DNA of 64,000 nucleotides, taken from contig CAZRCZ010000006.1 in NCBI GenBank assembly GCA_964598765.1, positions 62,001-126,000 of the forward strand, written 5' to 3'. Every line of letters begins with the position of its first letter. Positions within the stretch are counted from its first letter, which is position 1. The notes under the pieces were generated by a model. It made no database searches, was not told where the DNA came from, and saw nothing but the letters and a program-made list of their open reading frames with translations. Shown here one piece after another: positions 17,681 through 26,385 of this stretch. This DNA is from CAZRCZ01 sp964598765. Its GTDB lineage: Bacteria > Sumerlaeota > Sumerlaeia > MVZB01 > JAJFLK01. The translations under genes and the position numbers were made by a program.

Positions 17681-20065
17681 TTATGATGAACCCGCAAGTC
17701 GTCGGCGAACGGAAACGACGCTGTCGGGATTGAGCGAGATGGAATCAATTCCGGCCTCAACGAGAAAATCGCAAAATTCAGGATAATCGCTGGGAGCTTG
17801 GCCGCAAATCCCGACGTGGGAATCCGCCCGATGCGCCTTTTCGATCAGTTCACGAATGAGCGATTTGACCGCCGGATTTCGCTCGTCGAAGAGCGAGGCC
17901 AACAATTCGGAATCGCGGTCAATTCCCAGCGTCAACTGTGTAAGGTCGTTGCTACCAATCGAAAACCCGTCGAATCGTTTGGCAAATTCGGCGGCGAGAA
18001 TCACGTTGGAGGGAATTTCGCACATCACGTAAATCTGAAGTCCTCCTTCGCCCCGTTTAAGTCCCTCCGCCGCCATGACCTCCAACACGCGATCCGCTTC
18101 CTCCAAGGTCCTGCAAAAGGGAATCATCAGGACGATGTTGTCCAAGCCGATGACCTCGCGGGCGTATTTCATCGCCTGACATTCGAGCGCGAAACCGGGG
18201 CGATAGCGGTCGCTGTAGTAGCGCGACGCCCCGCGGAATCCGATCATCGGATTTTCCTCCTTCGGCTCGAACTCCGCCCCGCCGATCAGGTCCGCGTATT
18301 CGTTGGTTTTGAAATCGCTCATCCGCACGATCACCGGTTTGGGATATTGCGAGGCGGCGATCATTGCCACGCCGCAGGCGAGCGTCCTGATAAAAAATTG
18401 GCTCGGAGATTCGTCATGCGACGCGCGTTCTCGAATTTTCTTTCGGGCCGCTTCGTCCTTGAGCGACTCCGACCGGACCAGCGCCATCGGATGGATGCCG
18501 ATCTCGTTGTTGATGATGAATTCCATGCGGGCCAGACCTATTCCGTCCACCGGTAAACGCCACCATTGGAACGCCGACGCCGGATCGGCAAGATTCATCA
18601 TGATTTTTGTTTTGATCGGCGGAAGTTCCTCCAGTTTGATTTCTTCCCGCTTGAATTTGAGCGCTCCCTCATAAACGACTCCCTCCTGCCCTTGCGCGCA
18701 GGAGAGCGTGACCGATTGGCCTCCATGAAGAACGCGGGTCGCGTCCCCCGCGCCGACGATGGCCGGGATGCCGAGTTCCCTGCTGACAATCGCCGCGTGG
18801 CAGGTGCGCCCCCCGTGGTCGGTGACGATTCCCGCCGCCTTCTTCATGATGGGAACCCAATCGGGATCGGTCATCTCGGCGACGAGAATAGAGCCGGGTT
18901 TGAAATGTCCGATCTCGTTCGCGCGCCGTATGACGCAGACTTCGCCGGAGACCATCGCCTCGCCGACGCTCCGGCCGCGGGCTATGATCCGTCCCGTTTC
19001 CTCGAGGCGATAAGTAACGAGCGCGCCGGCCGCGCGTCGGCGTTGGACCGTTTCGGGCCGGGCCTGCACGATAAAGAGTTTTCCCGTCTCGCCGTCCAAT
19101 GCCCATTCGATGTCCATAGGCACCGGTTGCCCCGCGCGCAACGAGTTGTGCCGCTCGATGGCGACGGCCCAATCGGCGAGTTGAAGGATGTCGGTTTCCT
19201 CCAGCGCGAAGCGATACCGTTCTCCCGCAGTCGTGTCAACGTTGCGCGTCGTGTGACGCCCCCCGGTCGCAAAGATCATCTTTTTTTCCTTTGCTCCAAG
19301 CGTCTTGCGGAGGATGGGCTTTTTGGATTTGTCGCCGAGCGGAGGTTTGAAGACGTAATACTCGTCGGGATTGACAGTTCCCTTGACGACGTTTTCGCCC
19401 AATCCCCAAGCCGCGTTGACGAGAATGACATTGGGGAAGCCAGTTTCGGTATCGAGCGTGAAGATAACTCCCGACGCCCCTTTGTCGGAGCGGACCATGC
19501 GTTGGACGCCGATGGAGAGGGCGACCTTCATGTGATCGAATCCGTTGGCTTCGCGGTAGGTGATCGCGCGGTCGGTAAAAAGCGAGGCGTAGCAGTCCCG
19601 GCACGCCTCGATCAATTCGTGCTCCCCTTCGATGTTGAGGAAAGTTTCCTGCTGACCCGCGAAACTCGCGGTCGGAAGGTCTTCGGCGGTTGCGCTGGAG
19701 CGGACGGCGACGCTGATCGAAGCGATTCCCTCACGGTCGGCGAGAGCGCGATAAGCCGCCGTGATTTCGTCGCGCAGATCGGAGGGAATCGTCGCGCCTT
19801 TGAATAGTCGGCGGATGGCGCGGCCCGTTTTTGCCAGTGATTCGTTGTCCGCGCCCCGATTCTTCAAGAGGGCGATGATCGGCTCGCGAAGGTTGTTCTC
19901 GTCCAAAACCCGCCAATAAGCCTCGGCTGTCGTCGCAAAGCCCATCGGAACTCGAATTCCTTGTCCGGTCAGTTCGCGGATCATCTCGCCCAAGGAGGCG
20001 TTTTTCCCGCCGACCGAGGCCACGTCATCGAGAGAAACTTCATCGAACCGACGGATGTATTTCAT
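17681..20065 (-). CDS. ppsA: Phosphoenolpyruvate synthase
   Basis: 794 residues from the ATG at 20065, close to the ~792 of E. coli PpsA. The N-terminal ATP-grasp domain opens with VGGKNASLGEMI. The central phosphohistidine domain has GGRTCHAAIVSRELGIPAIVG (split here as GGRTCHAAIVSREL and GIPAIVG), with the swivelling His. The C-terminal PEP-binding TIM barrel ends in GICGQAPSDYPEFCDFLVE, which holds the catalytic Cys. It makes PEP, AMP and Pi from pyruvate, ATP and water for gluconeogenesis. It starts 13 nt after hydD on the same strand, so it is probably read from the hydrogenase operon. No Shine-Dalgarno is evident, and ATG 20116 is an alternative that would overlap hydD. Confidence 0.96.
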   Translation of the reverse strand: MKYIRRFDEVSLDDVASVGGKNASLGEMIRELTGQGIRVPMGFATTAEAYWRVLDENNLREPIIALLKNRGADNESLAKTGRAIRRLFKGATIPSDLRDEITAAYRALADREGIASISVAVRSSATAEDLPTASFAGQQETFLNIEGEHELIEACRDCYASLFTDRAITYREANGFDHMKVALSIGVQRMVRSDKGASGVIFTLDTETGFPNVILVNAAWGLGENVVKGTVNPDEYYVFKPPLGDKSKKPILRKTLGAKEKKMIFATGGRHTTRNVDTTAGERYRFALEETDILQLADWAVAIERHNSLRAGQPVPMDIEWALDGETGKLFIVQARPETVQRRRAAGALVTYRLEETGRIIARGRSVGEAMVSGEVCVIRRANEIGHFKPGSILVAEMTDPDWVPIMKKAAGIVTDHGGRTCHAAIVSRELGIPAIVGAGDATRVLHGGQSVTLSCAQGQEGVVYEGALKFKREEIKLEELPPIKTKIMMNLADPASAFQWWRLPVDGIGLARMEFIINNEIGIHPMALVRSESLKDEAARKKIRERASHDESPSQFFIRTLACGVAMIAASQYPKPVIVRMSDFKTNEYADLIGGAEFEPKEENPMIGFRGASRYYSDRYRPGFALECQAMKYAREVIGLDNIVLMIPFCRTLEEADRVLEVMAAEGLKRGEGGLQIYVMCEIPSNVILAAEFAKRFDGFSIGSNDLTQLTLGIDRDSELLASLFDERNPAVKSLIRELIEKAHRADSHVGICGQAPSDYPEFCDFLVEAGIDSISLNPDSVVSVRRRLAGSS

Positions 20066-20078
20066 GGCGCGTTGCTTT

Positions 20079-20954
20079 TCAGTCGCGGGAATCGGCGGAG
20101 TGAGAATCGGTTGCATGGCGTTCGCTTTTGTTTCGAGGCGGTTCTTCATCCTCGCGCAACCATGTTGCGTCGGGTCGGTCAAATTCCAACGTATGGGAGA
20201 AAGAGCGAAAAGCGTGCCCGATCCGGGATTGGGAAAGACCCATCGCTCGCATCAGATTTGTCTGGGCGGCCAAATTCGGCTGTTCCATAGCCCCGAAACA
20301 ACCGTAGCAACCGCGGTCATATGCCGGGCAGATCGCGCCGCAACCCGCCTGCGTCACCGGACCGAGGCAAGGCTCTCCCCTTGCAACCGTCACGCAGACG
20401 TTGCCGCGACGCTTACACTCCACGCAGACGCTGTAAGTCGGAACGGAGGGACGCTTGCCCAGCAGGAACGCCGTGACGACCTCGCGGAGTTGGTCCTTGT
20501 TGATCGGACAGCCGCGCAACTCGAAATCCACGTGAACGTGGTCGCCGATGGCCGTCGAATGGCGGAGGGAGTCAATGTATTCAGGGCGCGCGTAAACGGC
20601 TTGGAGAATTTCGTCGTAATCGCGCCAGTTGCGCAACGCCTGAATCCCGCCGGAGGTCGCGCATGCGCCGATGGTGATGAGCCGACGCGACATCGCGCGT
20701 ATTTTTCCGATTCGCTCACGGTCCGAGGCGGTGGAGATCGAGCCTTCGACAATGGCCAGATCGTAGGGATTTTCGGGCGTCGCCTCACCCACGGCGGAAC
20801 TGATTTCAAGAAACTGCGCGATCTCGATGTTCGCCACGAATTGGCGGAGAACTTTCAGTTCGTCGAGGAGGTCCACAAGCTGGAGTTGGCAACCGTCGCA
20901 CGAGGCGAACTTGAAGACGGCGAGCTTGAGACGATGGTCGGGTGAATCGCTCAT
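20079..20954 (-). CDS. hydD: NiFe hydrogenase small subunit (group 3b, sulfhydrogenase delta type)
   Basis: 291 residues from the ATG at 20954; an upstream in-frame start is encoded by a repeat and rejected. The proximal-cluster motif FASCDGCQLQL lies near the N terminus. GACATSGG, GCPINKDQL and the C-terminal cysteine series CVECKRRGNVC, PCLGPVTQAGCGAICPA and GCYGCFGAM provide ligands for three Fe-S clusters. This subunit carries electrons from the NiFe centre to the diaphorase subunits. The core matches the ~261-residue family, but a charged tail of about 25-30 residues (ending TDSHSADSRD) is extra. The catalytic large subunit, which normally follows, is missing; ppsA is next. Confidence 0.9.
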   Translation of the reverse strand: MSDSPDHRLKLAVFKFASCDGCQLQLVDLLDELKVLRQFVANIEIAQFLEISSAVGEATPENPYDLAIVEGSISTASDRERIGKIRAMSRRLITIGACATSGGIQALRNWRDYDEILQAVYARPEYIDSLRHSTAIGDHVHVDFELRGCPINKDQLREVVTAFLLGKRPSVPTYSVCVECKRRGNVCVTVARGEPCLGPVTQAGCGAICPAYDRGCYGCFGAMEQPNLAAQTNLMRAMGLSQSRIGHAFRSFSHTLEFDRPDATWLREDEEPPRNKSERHATDSHSADSRD

Positions 20955-20976
20955 GATCTTATCGGTCCATGAGATC

Positions 20977-21054
20977 AAACACAAAGACACAAAGGAGGCA
21001 CAAAGAACGAACGCCGTTCAGCATCCTTGGCCGTTTCTTGGCGCCTAGGCGGTT
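20977..21054. repeat. 8-nt-period palindromic repeat, copy F (degenerate)
   Basis: The left half (20977-21005) contains units ACAAAGAC and ACAAAGGA and a further CACAAAG. The right half (21025-21054) reads CCTTGGCC and CTTGGCGCCTAGGCGGTT. Complementarity between halves is weak, but both follow the pattern of the family. It sits inside the hydrogenase operon, in the 105-nt gap between hydG and hydD. Confidence 0.55.
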
Positions 21055-21059
21055 GGTCT

Positions 21060-21938
21060 TCAAAACCCCTCCCTGCCGAGCCATCGTTTGATCTTTCCAT
21101 ATGAGAAAATCGGCCCGTCCTTGCAGACGAACTCCGGTCCCAGTTGGCAATGGCCGCAAAACGCGACCGCGCATTTCATGTTCCGCTCCATCGAAACGAA
21201 AATCTGATCCTCCGGAATTTCGCGGTCCAGCGATTCCTGAACCACGGATTTCATCATGATTTCCGGACCGCAAGTCAAGACGACGCTTCCCGCGCCCCGC
21301 AGACTGAGCTTGCGGATCAACGACGGCACGAGACCGCGTTCCCCGCGCCACTTTTCATCGGCGCGGTCCACGGTCGCCAAAACCTCAATCCCTCCGGCTC
21401 GCCATCGCTCGTATTGAGGCGCGAAAAGAAGATCGGATACCGTTTTTGCTCCGTAACAAACGACCACGCGCCCGTAATCGGCGCGACGGCGCAACGCCTC
21501 CTCGATCACCGGAACCAAAGGCGGAAGGCCGATTCCCCCCGCGACGAGGACCAAATTTTTTCCGCGCGCTTCTTCGAGGGGCCATCGTGAGCCGAATGGT
21601 CCGCGCAATCCGATCACGTCTCCCTCCTTTTCGCGCCCCAGAGCATTGGTCGCCTGACCGACCATGCGGATCGTGTGGCCGACGCGTTCGGGTACGGCGG
21701 GATCGCTTGCGATGGAGATCGCGGCCTCGCCGACGCCGAAGGCGTAAAGCATGTTGAATTGCCCGGGCGCGAAGGTGTAATCGCGCCGCGCCGTCGGATC
21801 AGCCAATTCCAATTCCAGCGTGATGACCCCTTCGGCTTCGTCAATTCTTCGGACGATCCGCGCCGAATGAACGCGCCAAGGATCGCTCCGCAACGCGGCG
21901 GGCGCGACGGGACAGGATTCGGTCATCGGGCCGCTCAT
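21060..21938 (-). CDS. hydG: Hydrogenase FAD/NAD(P)H-binding diaphorase subunit (gamma)
   Basis: 292 residues of the ferredoxin-NADP reductase-like family. The FAD domain has FAPGQFNMLYAFGVGEAAIS. The NAD(P) domain has LVLVAGGIGLPPLVPVIEEA and VLTCGPEIMMKSV. The C-terminal [2Fe-2S] site is CAVAFCGHCQLGPEFVCKDG. It passes electrons between NAD(P)H and the Fe-S chain of a cytoplasmic bidirectional hydrogenase, as in Pyrococcus sulfhydrogenase; it also resembles DHOD electron-transfer subunit PyrK. The start overlaps the hydB stop by four bases (ATGA), so they are coupled. Confidence 0.92.
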   Translation of the reverse strand: MSGPMTESCPVAPAALRSDPWRVHSARIVRRIDEAEGVITLELELADPTARRDYTFAPGQFNMLYAFGVGEAAISIASDPAVPERVGHTIRMVGQATNALGREKEGDVIGLRGPFGSRWPLEEARGKNLVLVAGGIGLPPLVPVIEEALRRRADYGRVVVCYGAKTVSDLLFAPQYERWRAGGIEVLATVDRADEKWRGERGLVPSLIRKLSLRGAGSVVLTCGPEIMMKSVVQESLDREIPEDQIFVSMERNMKCAVAFCGHCQLGPEFVCKDGPIFSYGKIKRWLGREGF

Positions 21939-23062
21939 CCCACCATGCCTCCCTGCTCGCCTCCGCGAATCGAAGCGACCTCGGCGGTAATGTCAATTCC
22001 CGGCGGACACCAAGTAATGCAACGCCCGCATCCGACGCAACCGAGCGTTCCGAATTGCTCCTTCCACGTCGCAAGTTTGTGCGTCATCCATTGGCGGTAG
22101 CGGTCCTTGATTGTCGGTTGGCGTCCGCCGCCGTGAAGGTGCGAAAATTCCAGCGTGAAGCACGACGACCAGAGCCGCAGACGCTCGGAATGGTCGCCGC
22201 GCAGATCGTTCGCGTCCTCGACGGTCGAACAAAAGCAGGTCGGGCAAACCATCGTGCAATTCGCGCAGGAGAGACAACGCGCCGCGACCTTCTCCCACTG
22301 CGGGTGATCGAGATTGCTGACGAGCAACTCGGGAAGATCGGCGACGTAGAGTTCTCGCCCCATGTGGTTGCGCGCCTCCTCCAGCAATCGGTCGGCGGTT
22401 TGCAGATCGTCCGGCGTGGCTTCGCGGCGCGGAACGGAGTCAACGAGACTCGCCCCCGTGGCGGTTCCGATCTCCACCATGAAGCGATCCTCCAATTCCG
22501 TCAACGCCAGATCGAAACCCGCCTCGGCGCGGGGACCGGTTTTCATCGAGGCGCAAAAACAGGTTCCTCCCGGATGAACGCAGTTGACCGCGATGAGAAT
22601 GGTTTGATCGCGCCGGATCTTGTAATGCGGATCAACGAACGGTCCGCGCACAAAAACGGTGTCCTGAATGTCTATCGCGGCCAGCTCGCACGCGCGAACG
22701 CCGATGAATGCGATCTTCGGGTGTGGCGCCGTGAGATCGGGACTGTCGCACTCCATCCCGCTTGAAGTTTTCGTCACGCGGAGCAACGTCAGTCTCGGCG
22801 GAAAAAGAAATTGCTTCCACGAATGAGGTCCGACGACGAAATCGAACATCCGGCCCTCGCGCCCCTTCTTGAGCCGATAATAGCCCGCCTCCTGCTCGTC
22901 CACCCACCCGACGGGCAAGTCCTTAATTCCCGCGACGTCGTCGTAAATGATCGCGCCGTCCCCCAGCGTCGGACCGATCGCGCGGTAGCCGCGCTCCCGC
23001 AACGCCTGAATGACAAGATCAAGCGCGGGTTTTTCGATGATGATGGTCGTTCCGGGCTTCAC
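21935..23062 (-). CDS. hydB: Hydrogenase 4Fe-4S subunit (beta)
   Basis: 375 residues. Two C-terminal [4Fe-4S] ligand sets are visible, CLSCANCTMVCPTC and CVGCGRCITWCPPGID. The upstream part (FIGVRACELAAIDIQD, NCVHPGGTCFCAS) matches the sulfhydrogenase beta / anaerobic sulfite reductase A family. It sits between the diaphorase and the small subunit in electron transfer. In archaeal and bacterial group 3b operons the order is B-G-D-A, which is the order seen here without A. The start lies 5 nt after the stop of the maturation protease gene. Confidence 0.92.
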   Translation of the reverse strand: MKPGTTIIIEKPALDLVIQALRERGYRAIGPTLGDGAIIYDDVAGIKDLPVGWVDEQEAGYYRLKKGREGRMFDFVVGPHSWKQFLFPPRLTLLRVTKTSSGMECDSPDLTAPHPKIAFIGVRACELAAIDIQDTVFVRGPFVDPHYKIRRDQTILIAVNCVHPGGTCFCASMKTGPRAEAGFDLALTELEDRFMVEIGTATGASLVDSVPRREATPDDLQTADRLLEEARNHMGRELYVADLPELLVSNLDHPQWEKVAARCLSCANCTMVCPTCFCSTVEDANDLRGDHSERLRLWSSCFTLEFSHLHGGGRQPTIKDRYRQWMTHKLATWKEQFGTLGCVGCGRCITWCPPGIDITAEVASIRGGEQGGMVG

Positions 23063-23066
23063 AATT

Positions 23067-23564
23067 TCATTCTACCTCAGGCCCAACCCCCAATTCTTTG
23101 AGTAATTCGCGGGTCAGATTTTTGGCGGAGCGTTCGACGTCGCCGGAAAGACGATTCCCTGCCTCAAAATTCGTTCCGACGATTCCCCATAGGCGAACCT
23201 CCGCCTTGCGGCGTCCCAGCGCGGTCGCGAGCCGCAAAAGTTCGGCGAGACTCAAACCGTGAGTCGAAACCAAATGAGCGGAGGATTCCAGCGCGGGAGG
23301 ATCGCCGGGATGAATTCGTTTGCGAAGGACGTAGCCGGGATTGCTTCTCACGGCTCGCGCGGCGTCTATGAACCAAACTTCGCCGGGAGCGTCCAGCAAT
23401 TCCACCATCTCCGGTCCCGGAGCGGAAATCGTTTCAAGGCGAACCAACGATGGAACCTTAGAATGGCGAAGCCGTTCAATCACCCGAGGACCCACTCCGT
23501 CATCCCCGGCCATCGGATTGCCGAGGCCGATGATCGTGATGGTCTTCTCCACGGACTTGCTCAT
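23067..23564 (-). CDS. Hydrogenase maturation endopeptidase (HycI/HoxW family)
   Basis: 165 residues. The N terminus IGLGNPMAGDDGVGPRVIERL is diagnostic; the Glu/Asp of this motif and FIDAARA supply nickel-recognition acidic residues, and THGLSLAELL matches the family's conserved His region. These proteases clip the C-terminal peptide of a NiFe large subunit after nickel insertion. Its presence therefore implies that a large subunit exists in the genome, although none is encoded in this window. The start is 10 nt from the hypE stop and the stop 5 nt from hydB. Confidence 0.92.
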   Translation of the reverse strand: MSKSVEKTITIIGLGNPMAGDDGVGPRVIERLRHSKVPSLVRLETISAPGPEMVELLDAPGEVWFIDAARAVRSNPGYVLRKRIHPGDPPALESSAHLVSTHGLSLAELLRLATALGRRKAEVRLWGIVGTNFEAGNRLSGDVERSAKNLTRELLKELGVGPEVE

Positions 23565-23573
23565 CGAACCCCC

Positions 23574-24647
23574 TCAACAAATTCGCGGGAGTTGTTCGCC
23601 GCTGAGCATGTCCAGCGGCCTTTCGGCGCCAAGAGCGGTGCGGACGATCACGTCGGCCCGCGGCGCGGCGACGACCTTGCCGATGATGACCGCGTCGCGT
23701 CCCGCCTCGGTTTCACGCATCGCCCGCAGAGCCATTTCCGCATTTGCTTCAGGCACGAACGCGACCATCCTCCCCTCGCAGGCGACGAACATCGGATCAA
23801 GCCCGAGGATTTCGCAGGCTGACGCGACGGTCGGTCGAACCGGAACGGCCCGTTCGTCAATCACAAACCTGCAACGGCACGCGACCGCGAGTTCGTTCAG
23901 CGCGGAGGAAAGCCCGCCCCGCGTCGCGTCGCGCATCGCGTGAACCTCCGTCGCGCCGATCAAGGTTTCCGCCAGCGACCAAAGCGGTTGCGTGTCCGAA
24001 ACGATGGGGGAATCAAATTCCAATCCCTCTCGCGCCGACATGATCGCCATGCCGTGGTCGCCGATGGGGCCGCTCAACAGAATTGCGTCCCCGGGCACGA
24101 TCCGCGCGGGACTGGGACCCGGATCGGCGATTCGCTCACCGACGCACGTTGCCGCGATCATCAAGCCCGGCTCCGCCGCGCCGGAACGCTCGATGACCTT
24201 CGTGTCGCCGCAGACGATTCGCAAGCCGGGGGCGGAACGGTCAACGGCAATCCGCATGGAACGCACGATGCGCCAGAGCCGCTCGATTTCCAATCCCTCT
24301 TCAAGAATGAAGGCGGCGGAAATCGCCAGAGGCCGCGCGCCGCAAACCGCCGCGTCGTTCACCGCGCCGTGAATCGCCAGAGAGCCGATGTCCCCTCCGG
24401 GGAAAAAAATGGGACGCACCACGTAGGAATCGGTCGTGATCGTAATTTTGGGGTTGGCAAGATCGAGATTGGCTCCATCCCCGCGTTGCGCGAGCGCGGG
24501 ATTGTCGAACGCGGGAAGAAACACGCGCTCGATCAAATCTTGGGTCAATCTTCCGCCGCCGCCGTGGGCAATGCTGATGCGCTCATAATCGGATCGCGGA
24601 ATCGGACATGCGCCGAGCGACGCCGGAGACGAAACGGAGGAAGTCAT
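23574..24647 (-). CDS. hypE: Hydrogenase expression/formation protein HypE
   Basis: 357 residues from the ATG at 24647, which overlaps the hypD stop (ATGA); an upstream extension is discarded. The N terminus has AHGGGGRLTQDLIERVFLPA, with ITTDSYVVRPIFFPGGDIGSL (linker-spanning) as the ATP-binding AIRS-fold segment. The protein ends with the hallmark PRIC, whose terminal Cys is carbamoylated by HypF and dehydrated to the thiocyanate that becomes the CN ligand of the active-site iron. hypF is not in the window. Confidence 0.96.
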   Translation of the reverse strand: MTSSVSSPASLGACPIPRSDYERISIAHGGGGRLTQDLIERVFLPAFDNPALAQRGDGANLDLANPKITITTDSYVVRPIFFPGGDIGSLAIHGAVNDAAVCGARPLAISAAFILEEGLEIERLWRIVRSMRIAVDRSAPGLRIVCGDTKVIERSGAAEPGLMIAATCVGERIADPGPSPARIVPGDAILLSGPIGDHGMAIMSAREGLEFDSPIVSDTQPLWSLAETLIGATEVHAMRDATRGGLSSALNELAVACRCRFVIDERAVPVRPTVASACEILGLDPMFVACEGRMVAFVPEANAEMALRAMRETEAGRDAVIIGKVVAAPRADVIVRTALGAERPLDMLSGEQLPRIC

Positions 24648-25753
24648 CGGACCGCCGCCATTCCCGCGCCGTGCCGCGCATAGCGATGATAGGCGGCGCA
24701 GGCTCCCTCGGACGAAACCATCGGCGCGCCGAGCGGACGGTCCGGAGTGCAACGAATTCCAAACGCGGGACATTGATGCGGCTTGAGCTTTCCCTGAAGC
24801 ACCAACCCCGCGAGACACTCCACGCTCTCACCGACTTCGATTTGATCCAAGTCGAATTTCCGTTCGGCGTCGTGCGTAGCGAAACGCTCGCGCAACCGCA
24901 ACCCGCTTTTCGGAATCACTCCCAGTCCCCGCCACGCGCGATCCACAGACTCGAACACCTCGGCGATCAATTTTCGCGCCGCGCTGTTTCCCTCGCGCCG
25001 CACCGAGCGGGAATACTGGTTTTCAACTTCGCATCGCCCGGATTCCAATTGTTCCGCCGCCATCAAAATTCCCTGCAGGATGTCAACCGGCTCGAACCCC
25101 GTGACGACAATCGGTTTGCGGAATCGTCCGGCAAGCGGAAAATAATCCTCGTATCCCATCACCGTGCAAACGTGCCCCGCCGCGAGGAAGGCGTCAATCC
25201 GGTGGTCGGGTTGCGAGAGGAGGAATTCCAGCGCGGCGGGAACGGTGACGTGCGAGACGAGCAGACTGAAATTCTCGATACCTTCCGCGAACGCCTGCCA
25301 AACCGCCATGCCGTTGGCGGGGGCGGTGGTTTCAAAACCGACGGCGAAGAAAACGACCTCGCTCTTGGGATTTTTGCGGGCGATCTTCAGCGCGTCCAGC
25401 GGGGAATAGACCATGCGGACGTCACCGCCGTCGGCCTTTGCCGTGAGCAAATCGCCGTGCGAACCGGGAACGCGCAACATATCCCCGAAGGAACAAAGGA
25501 TAACGCCCGGACGCGACGCGAGTTGGATCGCTTTGTCTATCAACTCAATCGGCGTCACGCAGACGGGACAGCCGGGGCCGTGAATCAACTCGATCTCCGG
25601 CGGCAATAGCCGGTCTATGGCCTGCTTGACGATCGTGTGAGTCTGTCCGCCGCAAACCTCCATGATTCGCCATGGGCGGCGCGTTCGCGCGCGGATCAGC
25701 CCCAGCAAGGATGCGACGGCTTCGGGATCGCGGTATTCGGCGAGATATTTCAC
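24644..25753 (-). CDS. hypD: Hydrogenase maturation protein HypD
   Basis: 369 residues. EVCGGQTHTIVKQ, IHGPGCPVCVTP, VGFETTAPANGMA and AAGHVCTVMGYEDY are the conserved HypD motifs, holding the redox-active cysteines; the C-terminal region ...CPAFGIRCTPDRPLGAPMVS carries [4Fe-4S] ligands. With HypC it forms the scaffold on which Fe(CN)2CO is assembled. It overlaps hypC upstream and hypE downstream by four bases each, so the three genes are tightly coupled. Confidence 0.97.
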   Translation of the reverse strand: MKYLAEYRDPEAVASLLGLIRARTRRPWRIMEVCGGQTHTIVKQAIDRLLPPEIELIHGPGCPVCVTPIELIDKAIQLASRPGVILCSFGDMLRVPGSHGDLLTAKADGGDVRMVYSPLDALKIARKNPKSEVVFFAVGFETTAPANGMAVWQAFAEGIENFSLLVSHVTVPAALEFLLSQPDHRIDAFLAAGHVCTVMGYEDYFPLAGRFRKPIVVTGFEPVDILQGILMAAEQLESGRCEVENQYSRSVRREGNSAARKLIAEVFESVDRAWRGLGVIPKSGLRLRERFATHDAERKFDLDQIEVGESVECLAGLVLQGKLKPHQCPAFGIRCTPDRPLGAPMVSSEGACAAYHRYARHGAGMAAVR

Positions 25754-25998
25754 CGCAGTTCGCCCAGTTCATCCATTTCGCGCAGATAGTCGAAGACGCG
25801 GAGCGCCTCGGTCTCCTCAATGCGGCTGATGGCGAATCCGGCGTGGACGATGACGTAATCGCCGATTCGCGCCTCCGGAACGTAGGCGAGCGATATTTTT
25901 CTCGAGACGCCGCCGAAATCCACCTTTCCTTCGGCAAAGTTGGGATGCCGCTCATTGGGAGCGATTTCGATGATTCGTCCGGGAATTCCAAGGCACAT
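25750..25998 (-). CDS. hypC: Hydrogenase assembly chaperone HypC
   Basis: 82 residues from the ATG at 25998. The N-terminal MCLGIPGRI has the invariant Cys2 that holds the iron precursor and binds the large-subunit precursor. VDFGGVSRKISLAYVPEARI and GDYVIVHAGFAISRI complete the OB-like fold. It is the first gene of the hydrogenase operon. No Shine-Dalgarno precedes it; its 5' region is instead a pyrimidine-rich hexamer array. hypA and hypB, needed for nickel delivery, are absent nearby. Confidence 0.95.
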   Translation of the reverse strand: MCLGIPGRIIEIAPNERHPNFAEGKVDFGGVSRKISLAYVPEARIGDYVIVHAGFAISRIEETEALRVFDYLREMDELGELR

Positions 25999-26385
25999 GA
26001 ATAAAATTAAGAGCCAGAGCCGGAGCAAGAGCAAGAAGTATTCAGCGGGGTGTGTTGCTTTTTGGGACTCAGCCGCATTTGAGGCAACCGAGCCGCGCGA
26101 TCCGGCAGGAACGACCACGCAATCATCGCCGGGGAGACCGCGCTTCCTCCCCTCCCTTCCACCATGGAGAAATCATGGAGAAACAAATTGCTTTTATAAT
26201 AAACGCTCCCTTCGCCCAAGGAAGATACTTTTGTCTACGAACCACGCTAAGGACGCGAATCATGTCAAAAGTTGGGTGCATCTCCCGGACGATCCGAGAC
26301 GGTCAAGTTTTCTGGACGCGAAGGCCAAAATTATGATACAAACACGTTTTGATTTTAGACTCCAAACCCAGCGAGGATGAGACGA
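25999..26385. other. 387-bp divergent intergenic region between hypC and acyl-CoA dehydrogenase
   Basis: It contains the hexamer array at 26011-26038, a direct repeat of CATGGAGAAA near 26163-26185, and a segment ACCACGCTAAGGACGCGAATC near 26241-26261 that resembles a worn half-copy of the 8-nt-period repeats. I see no convincing ORF, RNA or clear sigma-70 promoter, but promoters for both flanking operons should lie here. Confidence 0.5.
26011..26038. repeat. Hexanucleotide array (GAGCCA/GAGCAA)n
   Basis: Four and a half units GAGCCA, GAGCCG, GAGCAA, GAGCAA, GAAG. The array begins 13 nt upstream of the hypC start and so lies in its 5' leader as CT-rich RNA. A related array is at 30700-30733. 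Confidence 0.75.

Noticed and set aside
17681..20065. A hidden hydrogenase large subunit in the ppsA region
   Set aside because: The frame is a complete PEP synthase, and no NiFe-binding cysteine pairs are seen in any frame there.
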